A stretch of 37,824 nt of DNA from Roseburia_C sp051879315 (GCA_051879315.1 JBJELW010000022.1:1-37824), one strand, 5' to 3'. Positions 7,712-16,834 are shown, counted from the first letter of the stretch. Notes: a model not told the origin generated them from the sequence alone. Made by a program: numbers and translations.

Positions 7712-8427
7712 GTGAAAGAGTTTTGGAAAAAGCATATCATTATTTTTTGCGCAGTTCTGTGCATAATTGTGTTGTTAAGTAATCTTATATTAGGACTTTT
7801 ACAGAGGAACTTCGCTACAAGTGTGATCTCATACTATCTGATTGAAGCCGGATTTAAAACAGTGATCATTGTGCTGCTGGTGATTTTGATGGCGAGATGG
7901 AAATTGTTTTGTAAAAGTAAAGAGAAAAAGATTCTGTGGGGATGCTTGATTGGTGCGTTAAATTTGCTGTTCATTCTTGAAAACCTCTTGCCATTGATAT
8001 TGGCAGATCCGGATTACATTCAGGTTCATGGACTATCCGAGAACTATTATTTTACGGAAGTATTTCAAGAGCAGACTTTCTTGTGAATCTGAGTCAGGTT
8101 TTTTTTGCATTTTGCTTTGGAATGCTGGCAGCAGGCATTACCTTGTATTGTGGAAGCATAATTCCAATGATGATATGGCATTCCCTGGTTGGCATTTCAG
8201 CATTTTTTGCACAAGGTCTTATGTCTAATGTGATGTATCGATACTATATGGAAAAGAATCTTTTGACGATGCAGAATGTATTTCAAACATACGGGATTCT
8301 ATCCAACGTGGAAAACGGATATGCCATTTGCTCCGGCATCATTAATATTCTGGTTTTGGTGGTGGGCATTGTGCTGGTATATAGAGCGGAAAAAGATAAA
8401 GAAAATAGAGGATCACTTTTTGATTAG
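7712..8427 (+). pseudogene. Broken CPBP-type membrane protease gene
   Basis: Two reading frames carry one membrane protein. The first (7712-8086, 124 codons) has three hydrophobic segments and ends at TGA. The second (8083-8427, 114 codons, GTG start) begins in the stretch FFAFCFGMLAAGITLYCGSIIPMMIWHSLVGI, which resembles the final conserved helix pair of CPBP (CAAX protease and bacteriocin-processing) proteins, and ends with a last helix and charged tail. The catalytic EExxxR motif and the first His motif that should lie between are absent, so there is probably an internal deletion plus frame change at the junction around 8080-8100. An eight-T run at 8099-8106 is nearby. If both halves are translated they still lack the active site. 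The CPBP assignment is moderate. Confidence 0.55.
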
Positions 8428-8459
8428 AGCTGAAGAATGAGGAAGATGGAGAAAATAAA

Positions 8460-9476
8460 ATGGCATTTGAATCAGATGTGAAGGACAAACAACGTGTGAC
8501 AATCAGTGACATTGCGGAGGAACTGGGGCTCAGCACCGCAACAGTGTCCAACGTGATACACGGCAAGACAAAGAAAATATCCGACGAAACAGTGAAGCGG
8601 GTGCAGGCGCTGCTGGAAGAGAGGCAGTATATACCCAGCATGGCAGGCATTCTTCTGGCACAGAATTCGTCAAAAATCATTGGCGTGTTTGTCAATGACC
8701 ATGAGAAATATGAGGGACATACCCTGGATGACGTATTTATTGCTTCTTCCCTGAATTATCTGTCCACGGAAATTGAGAATCATGGACAGTTTATGATGGT
8801 GAAAAAGGCGAAGAAGCCGGAGGAGATTTTGCAGTTTGCCTCCATGTGGAATATGGATGGTCTGGTGGTGATCGGATTCTGCGAACAGGATTATATGTAT
8901 TTGCGAAACCATATGCGTATTCCTTTTGTGGTGTATGACGGTTACTGTGAAAATCCGGAGCGGATTGCCAACATCTCCATCGATAACTTTGATGGTGGAT
9001 TTCAGCTAGGCGAATACTTTAAGAAAAAAGGTCATCAGCATGCGCTGTGTATTTCAGATAATGAAATCTGTGTGGATCTGGAGCGGATGGAAGGGTTTGA
9101 AAAAGGATTTGATCCGGGCTATACGGAACGTATGATAATCCCTATGTGCAAGGAGGAACGCTGGGAGTTTTACCGGAAAGAACTGGAGCGGTTTCGTCAG
9201 GTGTCAGCCATATTCGCGGTGTCTGATTATTATGCCATGGATGTGATGCATTTTCTCATGGAAAATGGTTTCTCGGTGCCGAAGGATATTGCCATTGCCG
9301 GGTTTGATGACATCCCCCTGTGTGAGATGGTGGTTCCTACATTGACCACAGTAAAGCAGGACGGAGCCTTACGGGCGAAGCTTGCCATAGAAAAACTTCA
9401 GGAACTGAGGGAAAACAAAATCAGCGAACCTTGCATTACCCTGCCGGTGAAATTAGTGGAGCGGGAGAGTACATAA
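8460..9476 (+). CDS. LacI-family transcriptional regulator
   Basis: 338 residues. The N-terminal helix-turn-helix is clear: VTISDIAEELGLSTATVSNVIHGK (about 13-36), followed by the hinge helix. The rest is a periplasmic-binding-protein-like sensor domain with IIGVFVND, MDGLVVIGF, PFVVYDGY, NISIDNFDGGFQLGEYF, AIFAVSDYYAMDVMHFL and IAIAGFDDIPLCEMVVPTLTTV, the usual LacI/GalR signature. It would bind a sugar-like or small ligand and repress or activate a target operon. No sugar genes are adjacent, so its targets lie elsewhere or include itself. A hairpin terminator follows at 9523. Confidence 0.93.
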   Translation: MAFESDVKDKQRVTISDIAEELGLSTATVSNVIHGKTKKISDETVKRVQALLEERQYIPSMAGILLAQNSSKIIGVFVNDHEKYEGHTLDDVFIASSLNYLSTEIENHGQFMMVKKAKKPEEILQFASMWNMDGLVVIGFCEQDYMYLRNHMRIPFVVYDGYCENPERIANISIDNFDGGFQLGEYFKKKGHQHALCISDNEICVDLERMEGFEKGFDPGYTERMIIPMCKEERWEFYRKELERFRQVSAIFAVSDYYAMDVMHFLMENGFSVPKDIAIAGFDDIPLCEMVVPTLTTVKQDGALRAKLAIEKLQELRENKISEPCITLPVKLVEREST

Positions 9477-9522
9477 ATAAGCGGAATCGGATGGGATGAA
9501 AAAGTACCGTAATAAGAAAATG

Positions 9523-9570
9523 AAGGGTTGCGTTTGTGAATCATGCACAAACACAGCCCTTGAATTTTGT
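9523..9570 (+). terminator. Terminator-like hairpin after the LacI-family gene
   Basis: AAGGG (9523-9527) pairs with CCCTT (9557-9561) and GTTTGTG (9532-9538) with CACAAAC (9546-9552); the following T-rich stretch is weak (GAATTTTG). Confidence 0.6.
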
Positions 9571-9574
9571 TCCG

Positions 9575-9597
9575 GGTTACGCGTTTAACCTTTGAAA
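9575..9597 (+). repeat. 23-bp intergenic repeat, copy 2
   Basis: Identical to the 23 bases at 5702-5724 (GGTTACGCGTTTAACC then TTTGAAA). Here it sits just after the LacI-family terminator. Confidence 0.6.
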
Positions 9598-9670
9598 AAC
9601 ACAGGCTTTACAATTAAAATAATTCATAGAACAGATATATCAAAAGTCCTTTTTACTTGTGGGTTTTCTA

Positions 9671-9802
9671 GAATGAATTTTGCTATTTGATTGCAGACCG
9701 TAGAGGAACGTCGGTCCTTAATGAGTGCTTTGCACGAATTTAGTACCGCTACGTTCCGGCAAGAGCGAGAGCGTGTCTGCAATCAAATATGCAAATTCAT
9801 TC
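9671..9802. repeat. 132-bp element with 28-bp inverted ends
   Basis: The left arm (9671-9698) begins GAATGAATTT and ends TTTGATTGCAGAC; the right arm (9775-9802) is its reverse complement at 25 of 28 positions. The middle has a second nested stem, GGAACGT (9705-9711) with ACGTTCC (9751-9757). It lies 46 bp before the MATE gene, within its leader or promoter region. It resembles a REP or MITE-type intergenic element; no coding capacity. Confidence 0.7.
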
Positions 9803-9848
9803 AGATACACATCTGTAAAAAAGGAGTATTGAAACAGGAGGTGTTCCT

Positions 9849-11204
9849 ATGAAACAAAAACAATCCTTTTTTATAACCGTATGTCACCTGGCCATCCCCG
9901 TGGCACTGCAATCCATGCTGCAGGCTTCCTTTAGTATTGTGGATCAGATTATGATCGGTCAGCTGGGCAGTGTCAGCGTAGCCGGTGTGGGTCTGGCAGG
10001 AAAATTTACTTCTATTTTCTCTGTGGTGGTGTCTGCCATTGGTGCTGTGGCTGGAATCATGATTGCCCAGTATTTAGGGCAAAAGAACAAGCCGGAAGTC
10101 CGTAGGAGTTTCTATCTGAATCTTTTGCTGGCTGTGGGATTGGCGGTACTTTTTACGGTTCTTTGCCTCGCCATTCCGAAACAGATTATGAGCCTTTACA
10201 TCAATGATCCGAAAACGCAGTTGGTGGCTGCCGAATATCTGATGATTGTGGCGGGAACCTTTCTGCCCATGGCAGGTGCCACTCTGTTGTCCACGTTGTT
10301 CCGTTGTATAGAGAAGGCACAGCTTCCCTTATATGCCAGCATGGTATCCGCAGTTCTAAATACCGGGTTAAACTATTGCCTGATTTTTGGAAAATTCGGG
10401 TTCCCTGTGATGGGAGCCAAGGGTGCGGCCATTGCCACGCTAATTTCCCAGGTGGCGAACTTTTTACTGATGTTTCTCATGATGTTCCGGTATGGTGAGA
10501 TGCTGAGAAAACCCCAGGGCATTTCGGAAAAGATGCCTAAGTTTAACTGGATGCAATATGGAGCCATGCTGCTGCCCATTCTGGTTTGCGAGACACTGTG
10601 GAGTCTGGGAGAAAATGTTTATGCAGCTATTTATGGACACATGGGCACCCAGGCCAGTGCTGCCATGACCTTAATTAATCCCATCCAGGGGCTTTTGATT
10701 GGAGCTCTGTGTGGACTGTCCCAGGCAGCCGGAGTCATCATCGGGAAAAAGCTGGGTGAGGAAGAGTATGACGATGCTTACCAGTCCTCCAAGAAACTGA
10801 TTTTGTACGGAGCAGTGGGATCCATCCTGCTTTCAGTGCTTGTGGTGGTCACCAGTTCTCTCTATGTTCAAATCTATCAGGTGGAGAATGCCGTGAAGCT
10901 GCTTACCAGACAGATCCTGTTCGCCTACGCCCTGGTTGCACCATTTAAGGTATTGAACATGATTCTGGGAGGTGGCATAATAAGAAGTGGTGGAAAAACA
11001 AAGTATGTTATGGTAATTGATATGATTGGAACATGGTGCTTTGGTGTCCCCTTGGGATTACTTTCCGCCTTTGTATTAAAGTTATCTATCCCCTATGTGT
11101 ATTTCATTTTATCTTTGGAGGAATGTATCCGATTTGGCATTTCCGTTTTTGTATTCCGCAGGAAAAAATGGATGCAGTGTCTGGAGGCAACCCAGGAAAA
11201 GTAG
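9849..11204 (+). CDS. MATE-family efflux transporter
   Basis: 451 residues with about twelve membrane helices. The first half starts with LAIPVALQSMLQASFSIVDQIMIGQLGSVSVAGVGLAGK, and has AGIMIAQYLGQK and ALCGLSQAAGVIIGKKLG in the equivalent position of the second half, typical of MATE (MatE) proteins. These export cationic drugs, toxins or metabolites in exchange for Na+ or H+. The start follows an AGGAGG site (9837-9842). The next gene, a response regulator, starts 30 bp downstream, and the pump is probably in one operon with it and the kinase. Confidence 0.93.
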   Translation: MKQKQSFFITVCHLAIPVALQSMLQASFSIVDQIMIGQLGSVSVAGVGLAGKFTSIFSVVVSAIGAVAGIMIAQYLGQKNKPEVRRSFYLNLLLAVGLAVLFTVLCLAIPKQIMSLYINDPKTQLVAAEYLMIVAGTFLPMAGATLLSTLFRCIEKAQLPLYASMVSAVLNTGLNYCLIFGKFGFPVMGAKGAAIATLISQVANFLLMFLMMFRYGEMLRKPQGISEKMPKFNWMQYGAMLLPILVCETLWSLGENVYAAIYGHMGTQASAAMTLINPIQGLLIGALCGLSQAAGVIIGKKLGEEEYDDAYQSSKKLILYGAVGSILLSVLVVVTSSLYVQIYQVENAVKLLTRQILFAYALVAPFKVLNMILGGGIIRSGGKTKYVMVIDMIGTWCFGVPLGLLSAFVLKLSIPYVYFILSLEECIRFGISVFVFRRKKWMQCLEATQEK

Positions 11205-11233
11205 GGGAAATGACAGAATAGGATGAAAATAGT

Positions 11234-11896
11234 ATGCTGGATATTTTGATTGTGGAAGATAATAAGGAGATTGCCACCCTGCTCTGCGACTTCTTGAGAA
11301 AAGAGAATTATGTGGTCAGTGTGGCGGACACCGGGGAAAAGGCCATGGAGCTGTATGAAAAATACGGGGCAAAACTGATCGTGCTGGACATTATGCTCCC
11401 CGGCATGGATGGGTTCGCAGTCTGCTCCAAAATCCGGGAGACATCTAATACCCACATTTTAATTGCCAGCGCGAAAACGGAAAAGAACGATAAACTGAAG
11501 GGCCTGGATCTGGGGGCAGATGATTACATAGAAAAGCCCTATGACATCGATATTCTGCTGGCGAAGATTCGTGGAATCTTTAAACGCAAGTATGCAGTAC
11601 AAGAGCTTGTGGAGGGAAATCTGAAGTTAAATGCCGTGAATCAATCTCTGTTTGTGGACGGGAAAAAGGTGGATGTCACAGAAAAGGAATTTGAATTATT
11701 GAAGCTTTTGATCGAGAACAAAAATGTTACGTTAAAAAAGGAATATCTTTTTAATACCATTTGGGGCAGTGACAGTGATTCGGAGCTTCAGACCTTAACG
11801 GTGCACATCAAATGGCTTCGGGAAAAGATTGAGGAAGACCCGAAAAATCCAAAGCATATTATTACCAAGTGGGGAGTAGGATACCGATTTGAATAG
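11234..11896 (+). CDS. OmpR-family response regulator
   Basis: 220 residues. The receiver begins LDILIVEDNKEIATLLCDFL, has the phosphoacceptor aspartate in KLIVLDIMLPGMDGF and the lysine in DDYIEKPYD. The winged-helix half has VTEKEFELLKLLIENK and LQTLTVHIKWLREKIEEDPKNPKHIITKWGVGYRF, shown here in pieces as the OmpR signature. The ribosome site (AGGATG) is weak, suggesting coupling to the MATE gene upstream. It overlaps the kinase start by 8 bp. It probably controls the ABC exporter and MATE pump around it, in the manner of regulators placed beside peptide-antibiotic exporters. Confidence 0.92.
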   Translation: MLDILIVEDNKEIATLLCDFLRKENYVVSVADTGEKAMELYEKYGAKLIVLDIMLPGMDGFAVCSKIRETSNTHILIASAKTEKNDKLKGLDLGADDYIEKPYDIDILLAKIRGIFKRKYAVQELVEGNLKLNAVNQSLFVDGKKVDVTEKEFELLKLLIENKNVTLKKEYLFNTIWGSDSDSELQTLTVHIKWLREKIEEDPKNPKHIITKWGVGYRFE

Positions 11897-13124
11897 ATAT
11901 AAATGGTTTGTGGGCATCATTGGACTGGTGGAACTTATTCTGATTTTGCTGTGCAACGGACTTTATCTGTCCTTGCAAAAACATGGGGAAGACAGAATGT
12001 ACCGGGTGGAAGCCAACCGTGTGGCCCTGGAAATACAAAATCAGAATATGTCGGAAGAAGAGCTTGCGGCCATGGATCTGTCGGCGTATGACTCCATTGT
12101 CCGGGTCAGTGAATTTCATCCGGAGGATGTTTGCAATAACGATTATGTGGTGGAGGAAGCAGGCGGCAGGCTTTACCGGATTGAATATCGCACAGAGCAG
12201 AAAGATCATGCACTTGTGTATATCAATGCTGCATTGCTGGCAATGGTACTTATCACGGTAGTGGTGCTGTTTTATGTATATCGAAAAGTACTAAAACCTT
12301 TTCATGCCATGAGCAATCTTTCCTATGAGCTGGCAAAGGGAAATCTGTCGGCACCAGTGAAGGAAGAGAAGAGCAAACTCTTCGGACGGTTCTTATGGGG
12401 CATGGATATGCTTCGAGAGAAACTGGAGGATAACCGGGAGAAGGAGCTGGAGTTTCAGAGAAGCAGAAAGACGCTGATTCTTTCCCTGTCCCATGATATT
12501 AAAACGCCCCTTTCTTCTATCGAACTATATGCCAAGGCTTTGTCGGAAAATCTGTACGATACTCAGGAAAAAAGAGACCAGGCCATAGACGGAATCGCAA
12601 GAAACGCAAAAGAAATCAAAAATTATGTGGACGAGATAGTGACGGCTTCCCGGGAGGATTTTCTGAACTTGGAGGTGAATCCTGGAGAAGTTTATTTATC
12701 AGAAGTGCTTACGGCAATCAACACTTATTACCGGGACAAGCTGTCGGTGATTCATACGGAATTTTTGGTGGAGGACATGACCGACTGTCTGCTGAAGGGG
12801 GATGAAAACCGTCTGATCGAAGTCTTGCAGAATATTATGGAGAATGCCATCAAGTATGGAGACGGCAGAAGTATCCACATTTGCGGGGAAGATGAGGAAG
12901 ACTGCAAGCTGATTCATATTGAGAATACCGGATGTGGTTTGAAACCGGAGGAACTGCCCAACCTGTTTGATTCCTTTTATCGTGGGAGCAACAGTCACGG
13001 AATCAAGGGAAACGGACTTGGCCTGTATATCTGCAAAAATCTCATGGAAAAAATGGATGGAGAAGTTTTTCCGCAGATCATGGATGATAACTTCTGCATG
13101 ACAGTGGTGATACGAAAAGCATAA
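11889..13124 (+). CDS. Sensor histidine kinase, partner of the regulator at 11234
   Basis: 411 residues from a TTG start that overlaps the regulator stop by 8 bp; the preceding GGGGAGTAGG is the likely ribosome site. Helix 1 is about residues 8-28, a short extracytoplasmic region of about 85 residues follows, then helix 2 (about 113-131), a HAMP-like linker, and HisKA with SLSHDIKTPLSSIE (His202). The ATPase domain has NIMENAIKYGDG, and GNGLGLYICKNLM. All catalytic boxes are present. A perfect terminator follows immediately, so MATE-regulator-kinase is one transcription unit, with the ABC exporter starting after it. Confidence 0.92.
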   Translation: MNRYKWFVGIIGLVELILILLCNGLYLSLQKHGEDRMYRVEANRVALEIQNQNMSEEELAAMDLSAYDSIVRVSEFHPEDVCNNDYVVEEAGGRLYRIEYRTEQKDHALVYINAALLAMVLITVVVLFYVYRKVLKPFHAMSNLSYELAKGNLSAPVKEEKSKLFGRFLWGMDMLREKLEDNREKELEFQRSRKTLILSLSHDIKTPLSSIELYAKALSENLYDTQEKRDQAIDGIARNAKEIKNYVDEIVTASREDFLNLEVNPGEVYLSEVLTAINTYYRDKLSVIHTEFLVEDMTDCLLKGDENRLIEVLQNIMENAIKYGDGRSIHICGEDEEDCKLIHIENTGCGLKPEELPNLFDSFYRGSNSHGIKGNGLGLYICKNLMEKMDGEVFPQIMDDNFCMTVVIRKA

Positions 13125-13155
13125 CGGAGTTCCACTTGCGGAACTCCGTTTTTTA
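13123..13155 (+). terminator. Strong terminator after the second kinase
   Basis: AACGGAGTTCC (13123-13133) pairs perfectly with GGAACTCCGTT (13140-13150) around a 6-nt loop, followed by TTTT. It starts inside the stop codon of the kinase gene. Confidence 0.92.
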
Positions 13156-13322
13156 TTTAAGTGTAACTATTCAGAACCTCATTCGCAAAATCGCTGCTTC
13201 GCAGCTTTCCTTTTGCTCATGTGGTTACTTCGCCAAAGAAATTTTCAAAAATACGCTCATTCATGCAAGCATGATTCGCGATTTTATGAAAATTGCCTTG
13301 GCTCTGAATAGTTACATTTAAG
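13156..13322. mobile_element. MITE-like element with terminal inverted repeats and a 6-bp direct repeat
   Basis: TGTAACTATTCAGA (13162-13175) is inverted perfectly at 13303-13316. TTTAAG flanks the element on both sides (13156-13161 and 13317-13322) and looks like a target-site duplication. The 155-bp body has no gene and contains further pairing (AAAATCGC with GCGATTTT). It sits between the kinase terminator and the ABC permease gene. A passive element needing a transposase elsewhere is the likely reading. Confidence 0.72.
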
Positions 13323-13400
13323 GATTATTTAATAATTTCTCCGTTATGATGACATTACCAAGAGGGGAAACTGCCTCATACCGAGGGAAAGGAGAGCGAA

Positions 13401-15767
13401 ATGCTGTTTCGAATTTTAAAGAAAGACCTAAAAAGAAAAAAGACCATGAACATTATCCTGTTTTTGTTCATTGTTTTAGCTGCCATGTTTGTGGCCAGCG
13501 GAATCAATAATGTGGTGACGGTGATGAATGGCACCGACTACTATCTGGACAAGGCCGGAGTAGGGGATTATGTCGTCATTACCATGGGAGATAATGCTGT
13601 AGGAATGCTGGATGAATTGCTGGAAACAGAGCCGGCAGTGAAAGATTATCGGTTGGAAACTGTGGTATATGGTTCCCAGGACAATGTGACTGCGGTGGAT
13701 GACTTCGCGCTGGAAAGTAAGAACACCACCATATTCCAGTCCATAGATGATTCTGCCATCAAGTTTTTTGATAAGGATAATCAGGAGATTACCGGTGTAA
13801 AGAAGGGAGAGATTTATGCCTCCAGAAGCTTTATGGAGGAAAACAATCTTAAGGAAGGTGATTTGATCTGTCTGGAGCACAGTGGTGTGGAGATGACCTT
13901 AGCTCTTGCAGGTACAGCCAAGGACGCATTGCTGGGTTCGGATTTTATGGGCAATACACGATTCATTTTAAATGATGAGGACATGCAGAAGCTGTTGGAA
14001 AATGAAGAAATCTACCAGCATTATCGGGGACAAATCTGTTATATCGATACAGATGATGTCAGTGCAATATCATCAGCTATGGCCCATGTTTCCAATGTGT
14101 CTTTTGATGATACACGTTCCACCATAAAAATGTGTTATGTGATGGATATGATTGTTGCCTTTATCATGCTGCTGCTCAGCGTCTGTCTGATTATCGTGGC
14201 ATTTGTGGTACTGAAATTCTCTATCACATTTACCATTGCGGAGGAGTTCCGGGAAATCGGTGTGATGAAAGCCATCGGTCTTTCCAACGGGAAGATCCGC
14301 AGCCTGTATATTGTAAAGTACCTGCTTATGGCGGTTTTAGGTTCTGTCATTGGATTCTTGGCAAGTATTCCATTCGGAAATCTGCTGCTGGATTCCGTCA
14401 GCAAAAAAATGGTTCTGGGAAATGACAATGCCATGCTCATGAATCTGTTAGGTTCCATTTTGGTAATCCTGGTGATTTTGCTGTTTGCTTATCTTTGTAC
14501 CGGAAAGGTGAAAAAATCTTCTCCCATTGATGCCATCCGAAACGGGCAGACGGGGGAGCGATACAAGAGAAAAAATACTATCCGGATGCATAAGTTCCCC
14601 GGGGGAAATACTCTTTTTATGGCTATCAACGATATATGCAGCAGTCCCAGAAGGTTTTTGGCTATCATATTTTCCTTTGGGCTTTGTACGCTGTTTGTTC
14701 TGATTCTGGCGAACACCACTGCAACCATGAAGAGTCCCAATCTGGTTGAAACCTTTGGAACCAGAAGTGATCTCTACATGACGGATGTTTCCGATGTGAT
14801 GAAATACATGACTGCCAGTTCAGAGGTAACTATGGAGGAGCGTTTGGCGGAGATGGAGAATCAGTTAAGTGAAGAGGGAATGCCTGCGGAGCTTTGCATT
14901 GAAGTGCAGTATAAGTATCCTATCACCTTTGAAGGCAATGATTATATGCTGTCCTGTCAACAGGGACTGGGCACGGAGATTTCTCAGTATCAGTTTACGG
15001 AAGGAGATGCCCCAAGTAACAAAAATGAGATTGCCATAACCCCTCAGATTGCAGAACTCACAGGAGCCCATATCGGGGACACCATGATTATTCATTATGG
15101 GGAGGAAGACTTAGAGTGTATGGTGACCGGTTATTTTCAGACCATGAATCTGTTGGGGGAAGTAATCCGCCTTCATGAGGAGGCCCCTTCTGATTTTAAG
15201 TATATTGCTAATGCCATGTCCTATCAGATTAATTTTACGGATAATCCCACGGAGAAGGAAATTGAGCTTCGCAAGGAACGGATCAAGGAACTGTTTGACA
15301 ATGATAAGGTTATGAATGCCACGGAATATTGTATCGATTGTACCGGAGTTGTGGGAACGCTGGAAGGTGTACAGTTTTTGCTGCTGGGAATCACATTGGT
15401 GGTGGTAGTACTGGTGGTGGTTCTCATGGAACGAAGTTTCATCGCAGATGAAAAGAGTCAGATTGCTATTTTAAAAGCTATCGGATTTCGGGACAGTGCC
15501 ATCATACGGTGGCATGTATACAGATTTGGACTGGCTGCATTGATTGCGGTTATTTTAGCGGGGGCATTGTCCATTCCCATGACGGAAGTTTGTATCAACC
15601 CCATCTTTGGGATGATGGGTGCCACGGATGTAGAGTACAACATTATTCCCTTACAGATTTTCGGGTTATATCCCGGCATTGTGCTGGCGGTGACCGTGGT
15701 GATGACATGGATGACTGCGTTGTACACGAAAACCATTAAGAGCAGTGACACAGCGAATATAGAATGA
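13401..15767 (+). CDS. ABC exporter permease with two FtsX-like domains
   Basis: 788 residues. Helix 1 is near residues 18-38, followed by a large extracytoplasmic domain, then a first FtsX-type helix cluster (about 240-385) with FREIGVMKAIGLSNGKIRSLYIVKYLLMA in pieces, a second helix near 425-445, a second extracytoplasmic domain, and a final FtsX cluster (about 655-780) with KSQIAILKAIGFRDSAIIRW. This is the duplicated layout of MacB/BceB/LolE-type permeases that export or sense peptides and lipids. The start follows AAAGGAG. The matching ATPase gene starts 98 bp downstream. With the two-component pair just upstream, a role in peptide antibiotic resistance is likely but not proven. Confidence 0.9.
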   Translation: MLFRILKKDLKRKKTMNIILFLFIVLAAMFVASGINNVVTVMNGTDYYLDKAGVGDYVVITMGDNAVGMLDELLETEPAVKDYRLETVVYGSQDNVTAVDDFALESKNTTIFQSIDDSAIKFFDKDNQEITGVKKGEIYASRSFMEENNLKEGDLICLEHSGVEMTLALAGTAKDALLGSDFMGNTRFILNDEDMQKLLENEEIYQHYRGQICYIDTDDVSAISSAMAHVSNVSFDDTRSTIKMCYVMDMIVAFIMLLLSVCLIIVAFVVLKFSITFTIAEEFREIGVMKAIGLSNGKIRSLYIVKYLLMAVLGSVIGFLASIPFGNLLLDSVSKKMVLGNDNAMLMNLLGSILVILVILLFAYLCTGKVKKSSPIDAIRNGQTGERYKRKNTIRMHKFPGGNTLFMAINDICSSPRRFLAIIFSFGLCTLFVLILANTTATMKSPNLVETFGTRSDLYMTDVSDVMKYMTASSEVTMEERLAEMENQLSEEGMPAELCIEVQYKYPITFEGNDYMLSCQQGLGTEISQYQFTEGDAPSNKNEIAITPQIAELTGAHIGDTMIIHYGEEDLECMVTGYFQTMNLLGEVIRLHEEAPSDFKYIANAMSYQINFTDNPTEKEIELRKERIKELFDNDKVMNATEYCIDCTGVVGTLEGVQFLLLGITLVVVVLVVVLMERSFIADEKSQIAILKAIGFRDSAIIRWHVYRFGLAALIAVILAGALSIPMTEVCINPIFGMMGATDVEYNIIPLQIFGLYPGIVLAVTVVMTWMTALYTKTIKSSDTANIE

Positions 15768-15865
15768 CGAAGAGCCTATGGAGCGAAGCGACATATTTAG
15801 CATGGCTCTGAGGACTTGCCGCCGAATGAAATGAGGGGGCGGTACATATTAAGGAGGAAAACAAA

Positions 15866-16630
15866 ATGGCAGTTTTATTGAATGTAAAAGATTTGTGCAA
15901 GACCTATGTGATTAATAAAAGACAGAATAATGTATTGAAGAATGTGAACTTTACGGTGGAGGCCGGTGAGATGGTGGCCATCATGGGTCCTTCCGGTTCC
16001 GGAAAGTCCACCTTGCTGTATGCAGTTTCCGGTATGGATGGTGCCACCGGAGGAACAGTTTTATTTGACGGAAAGGACATTACAAAAATGGGCAGCAAGG
16101 AGTTGGCAGCCCTGCGTTTGGATGAGATGGGCTTTATCTTCCAGCAGATGTATATGATGAAGAATCTCACCATTCTGGATAACATCATTCTGCCCGCCAT
16201 GGAGAGCAGGAAAAGCTCAGAGAGCAAGAAGGAAAAAATCAAGCGCGGTGAGGATCTTATGCGGAAACTGGGAATCATCGAGGTGGCAGACAATGACATT
16301 AATGAAGTGTCCGGAGGACAGTTGCAGAGAGCATGTATCTGCAGAAGTATGATCAACAGACCCAAGGTGCTGTTTGCTGATGAGCCTACCGGAGCGCTGA
16401 ACCGGACTTCCTCCAACGAGGTAATGAAGGAGCTGGTAAAGCTGAATGAGGAGGGAACCACCATTATGATGGTAACCCATGATGCAAAGGTGGCATCGAA
16501 ATGTTCCCGGGTGCTTTACATAGTAGATGGTAACATTAAGGGCGAGTACAAGAGTCCGGTGGGAGCGGATGTGCAGGAGAAAGACCGGGAGAGACAGCTG
16601 AATAACTGGCTGCTGGATTTAGGGTGGTAA
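15866..16630 (+). CDS. ABC transporter ATP-binding protein
   Basis: 254 residues. Walker A is GPSGSGKST (41-49), the Q-loop is in GFIFQQMYMMKNLTILDNI, the signature is VSGGQLQRA, Walker B is VLFADEPTGALN, and the switch histidine is in MMVTHDAKVA. It belongs to the MacB/LolD-type group that pairs with FtsX permeases, matching the gene upstream. It begins behind AAGGAGG (15851-15857). A 34-bp repeat array starts 2 bp after its stop codon, and an assembly gap lies within that array. Confidence 0.94.
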   Translation: MAVLLNVKDLCKTYVINKRQNNVLKNVNFTVEAGEMVAIMGPSGSGKSTLLYAVSGMDGATGGTVLFDGKDITKMGSKELAALRLDEMGFIFQQMYMMKNLTILDNIILPAMESRKSSESKKEKIKRGEDLMRKLGIIEVADNDINEVSGGQLQRACICRSMINRPKVLFADEPTGALNRTSSNEVMKELVKLNEEGTTIMMVTHDAKVASKCSRVLYIVDGNIKGEYKSPVGADVQEKDRERQLNNWLLDLGW

Positions 16631-16632
16631 AT

Positions 16633-16834
16633 GTCCCCAAAGCAGNNNNNNNNNNNNNNNNNNNNNNNNNNNNNNNNNNNNNNNNNNNNNNNNNNNNNNN
16701 NNNNNNNNNNNNNNNNNNNNNNNNNNNNNNNNNNNNNNNNNNNNNCGCGAAGCGACCTTTGGGGACACGACCAAAGCAGCGCGAAGCGACCTTTGGGGAC
16801 ACGACCAAAGCAGCGCGAAGCGACCTTTGGGGAC
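16633..16834. repeat. Tandem array of a 34-bp palindromic element, interrupted by an assembly gap
   Basis: The unit has stem GTCCCCAAAG and CTTTGGGGAC around CGC-GAA-GCG. A left part-copy ends at 16645. After the gap, units start at 16746, 16780 and 16814, with an exact 34-bp period; the last runs into unique sequence after 16834. The true copy number is unknown. Confidence 0.85.
16646..16745. other. Assembly gap of 100 N
   Basis: Exactly 100 undetermined bases, a conventional filler length, flanked on both sides by copies of the same 34-bp repeat. The real distance is unknown, and sequence could be missing between the ABC ATPase and the MFS gene. Confidence 0.98.

Noticed and set aside
15768..15865. 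Another copy of the 34-bp repeat between ABC permease and ATPase
   Set aside because: It shares only AGCGAAGCGAC; the arms differ, though a weak hairpin (AGAGCC with GGCTCT) exists.
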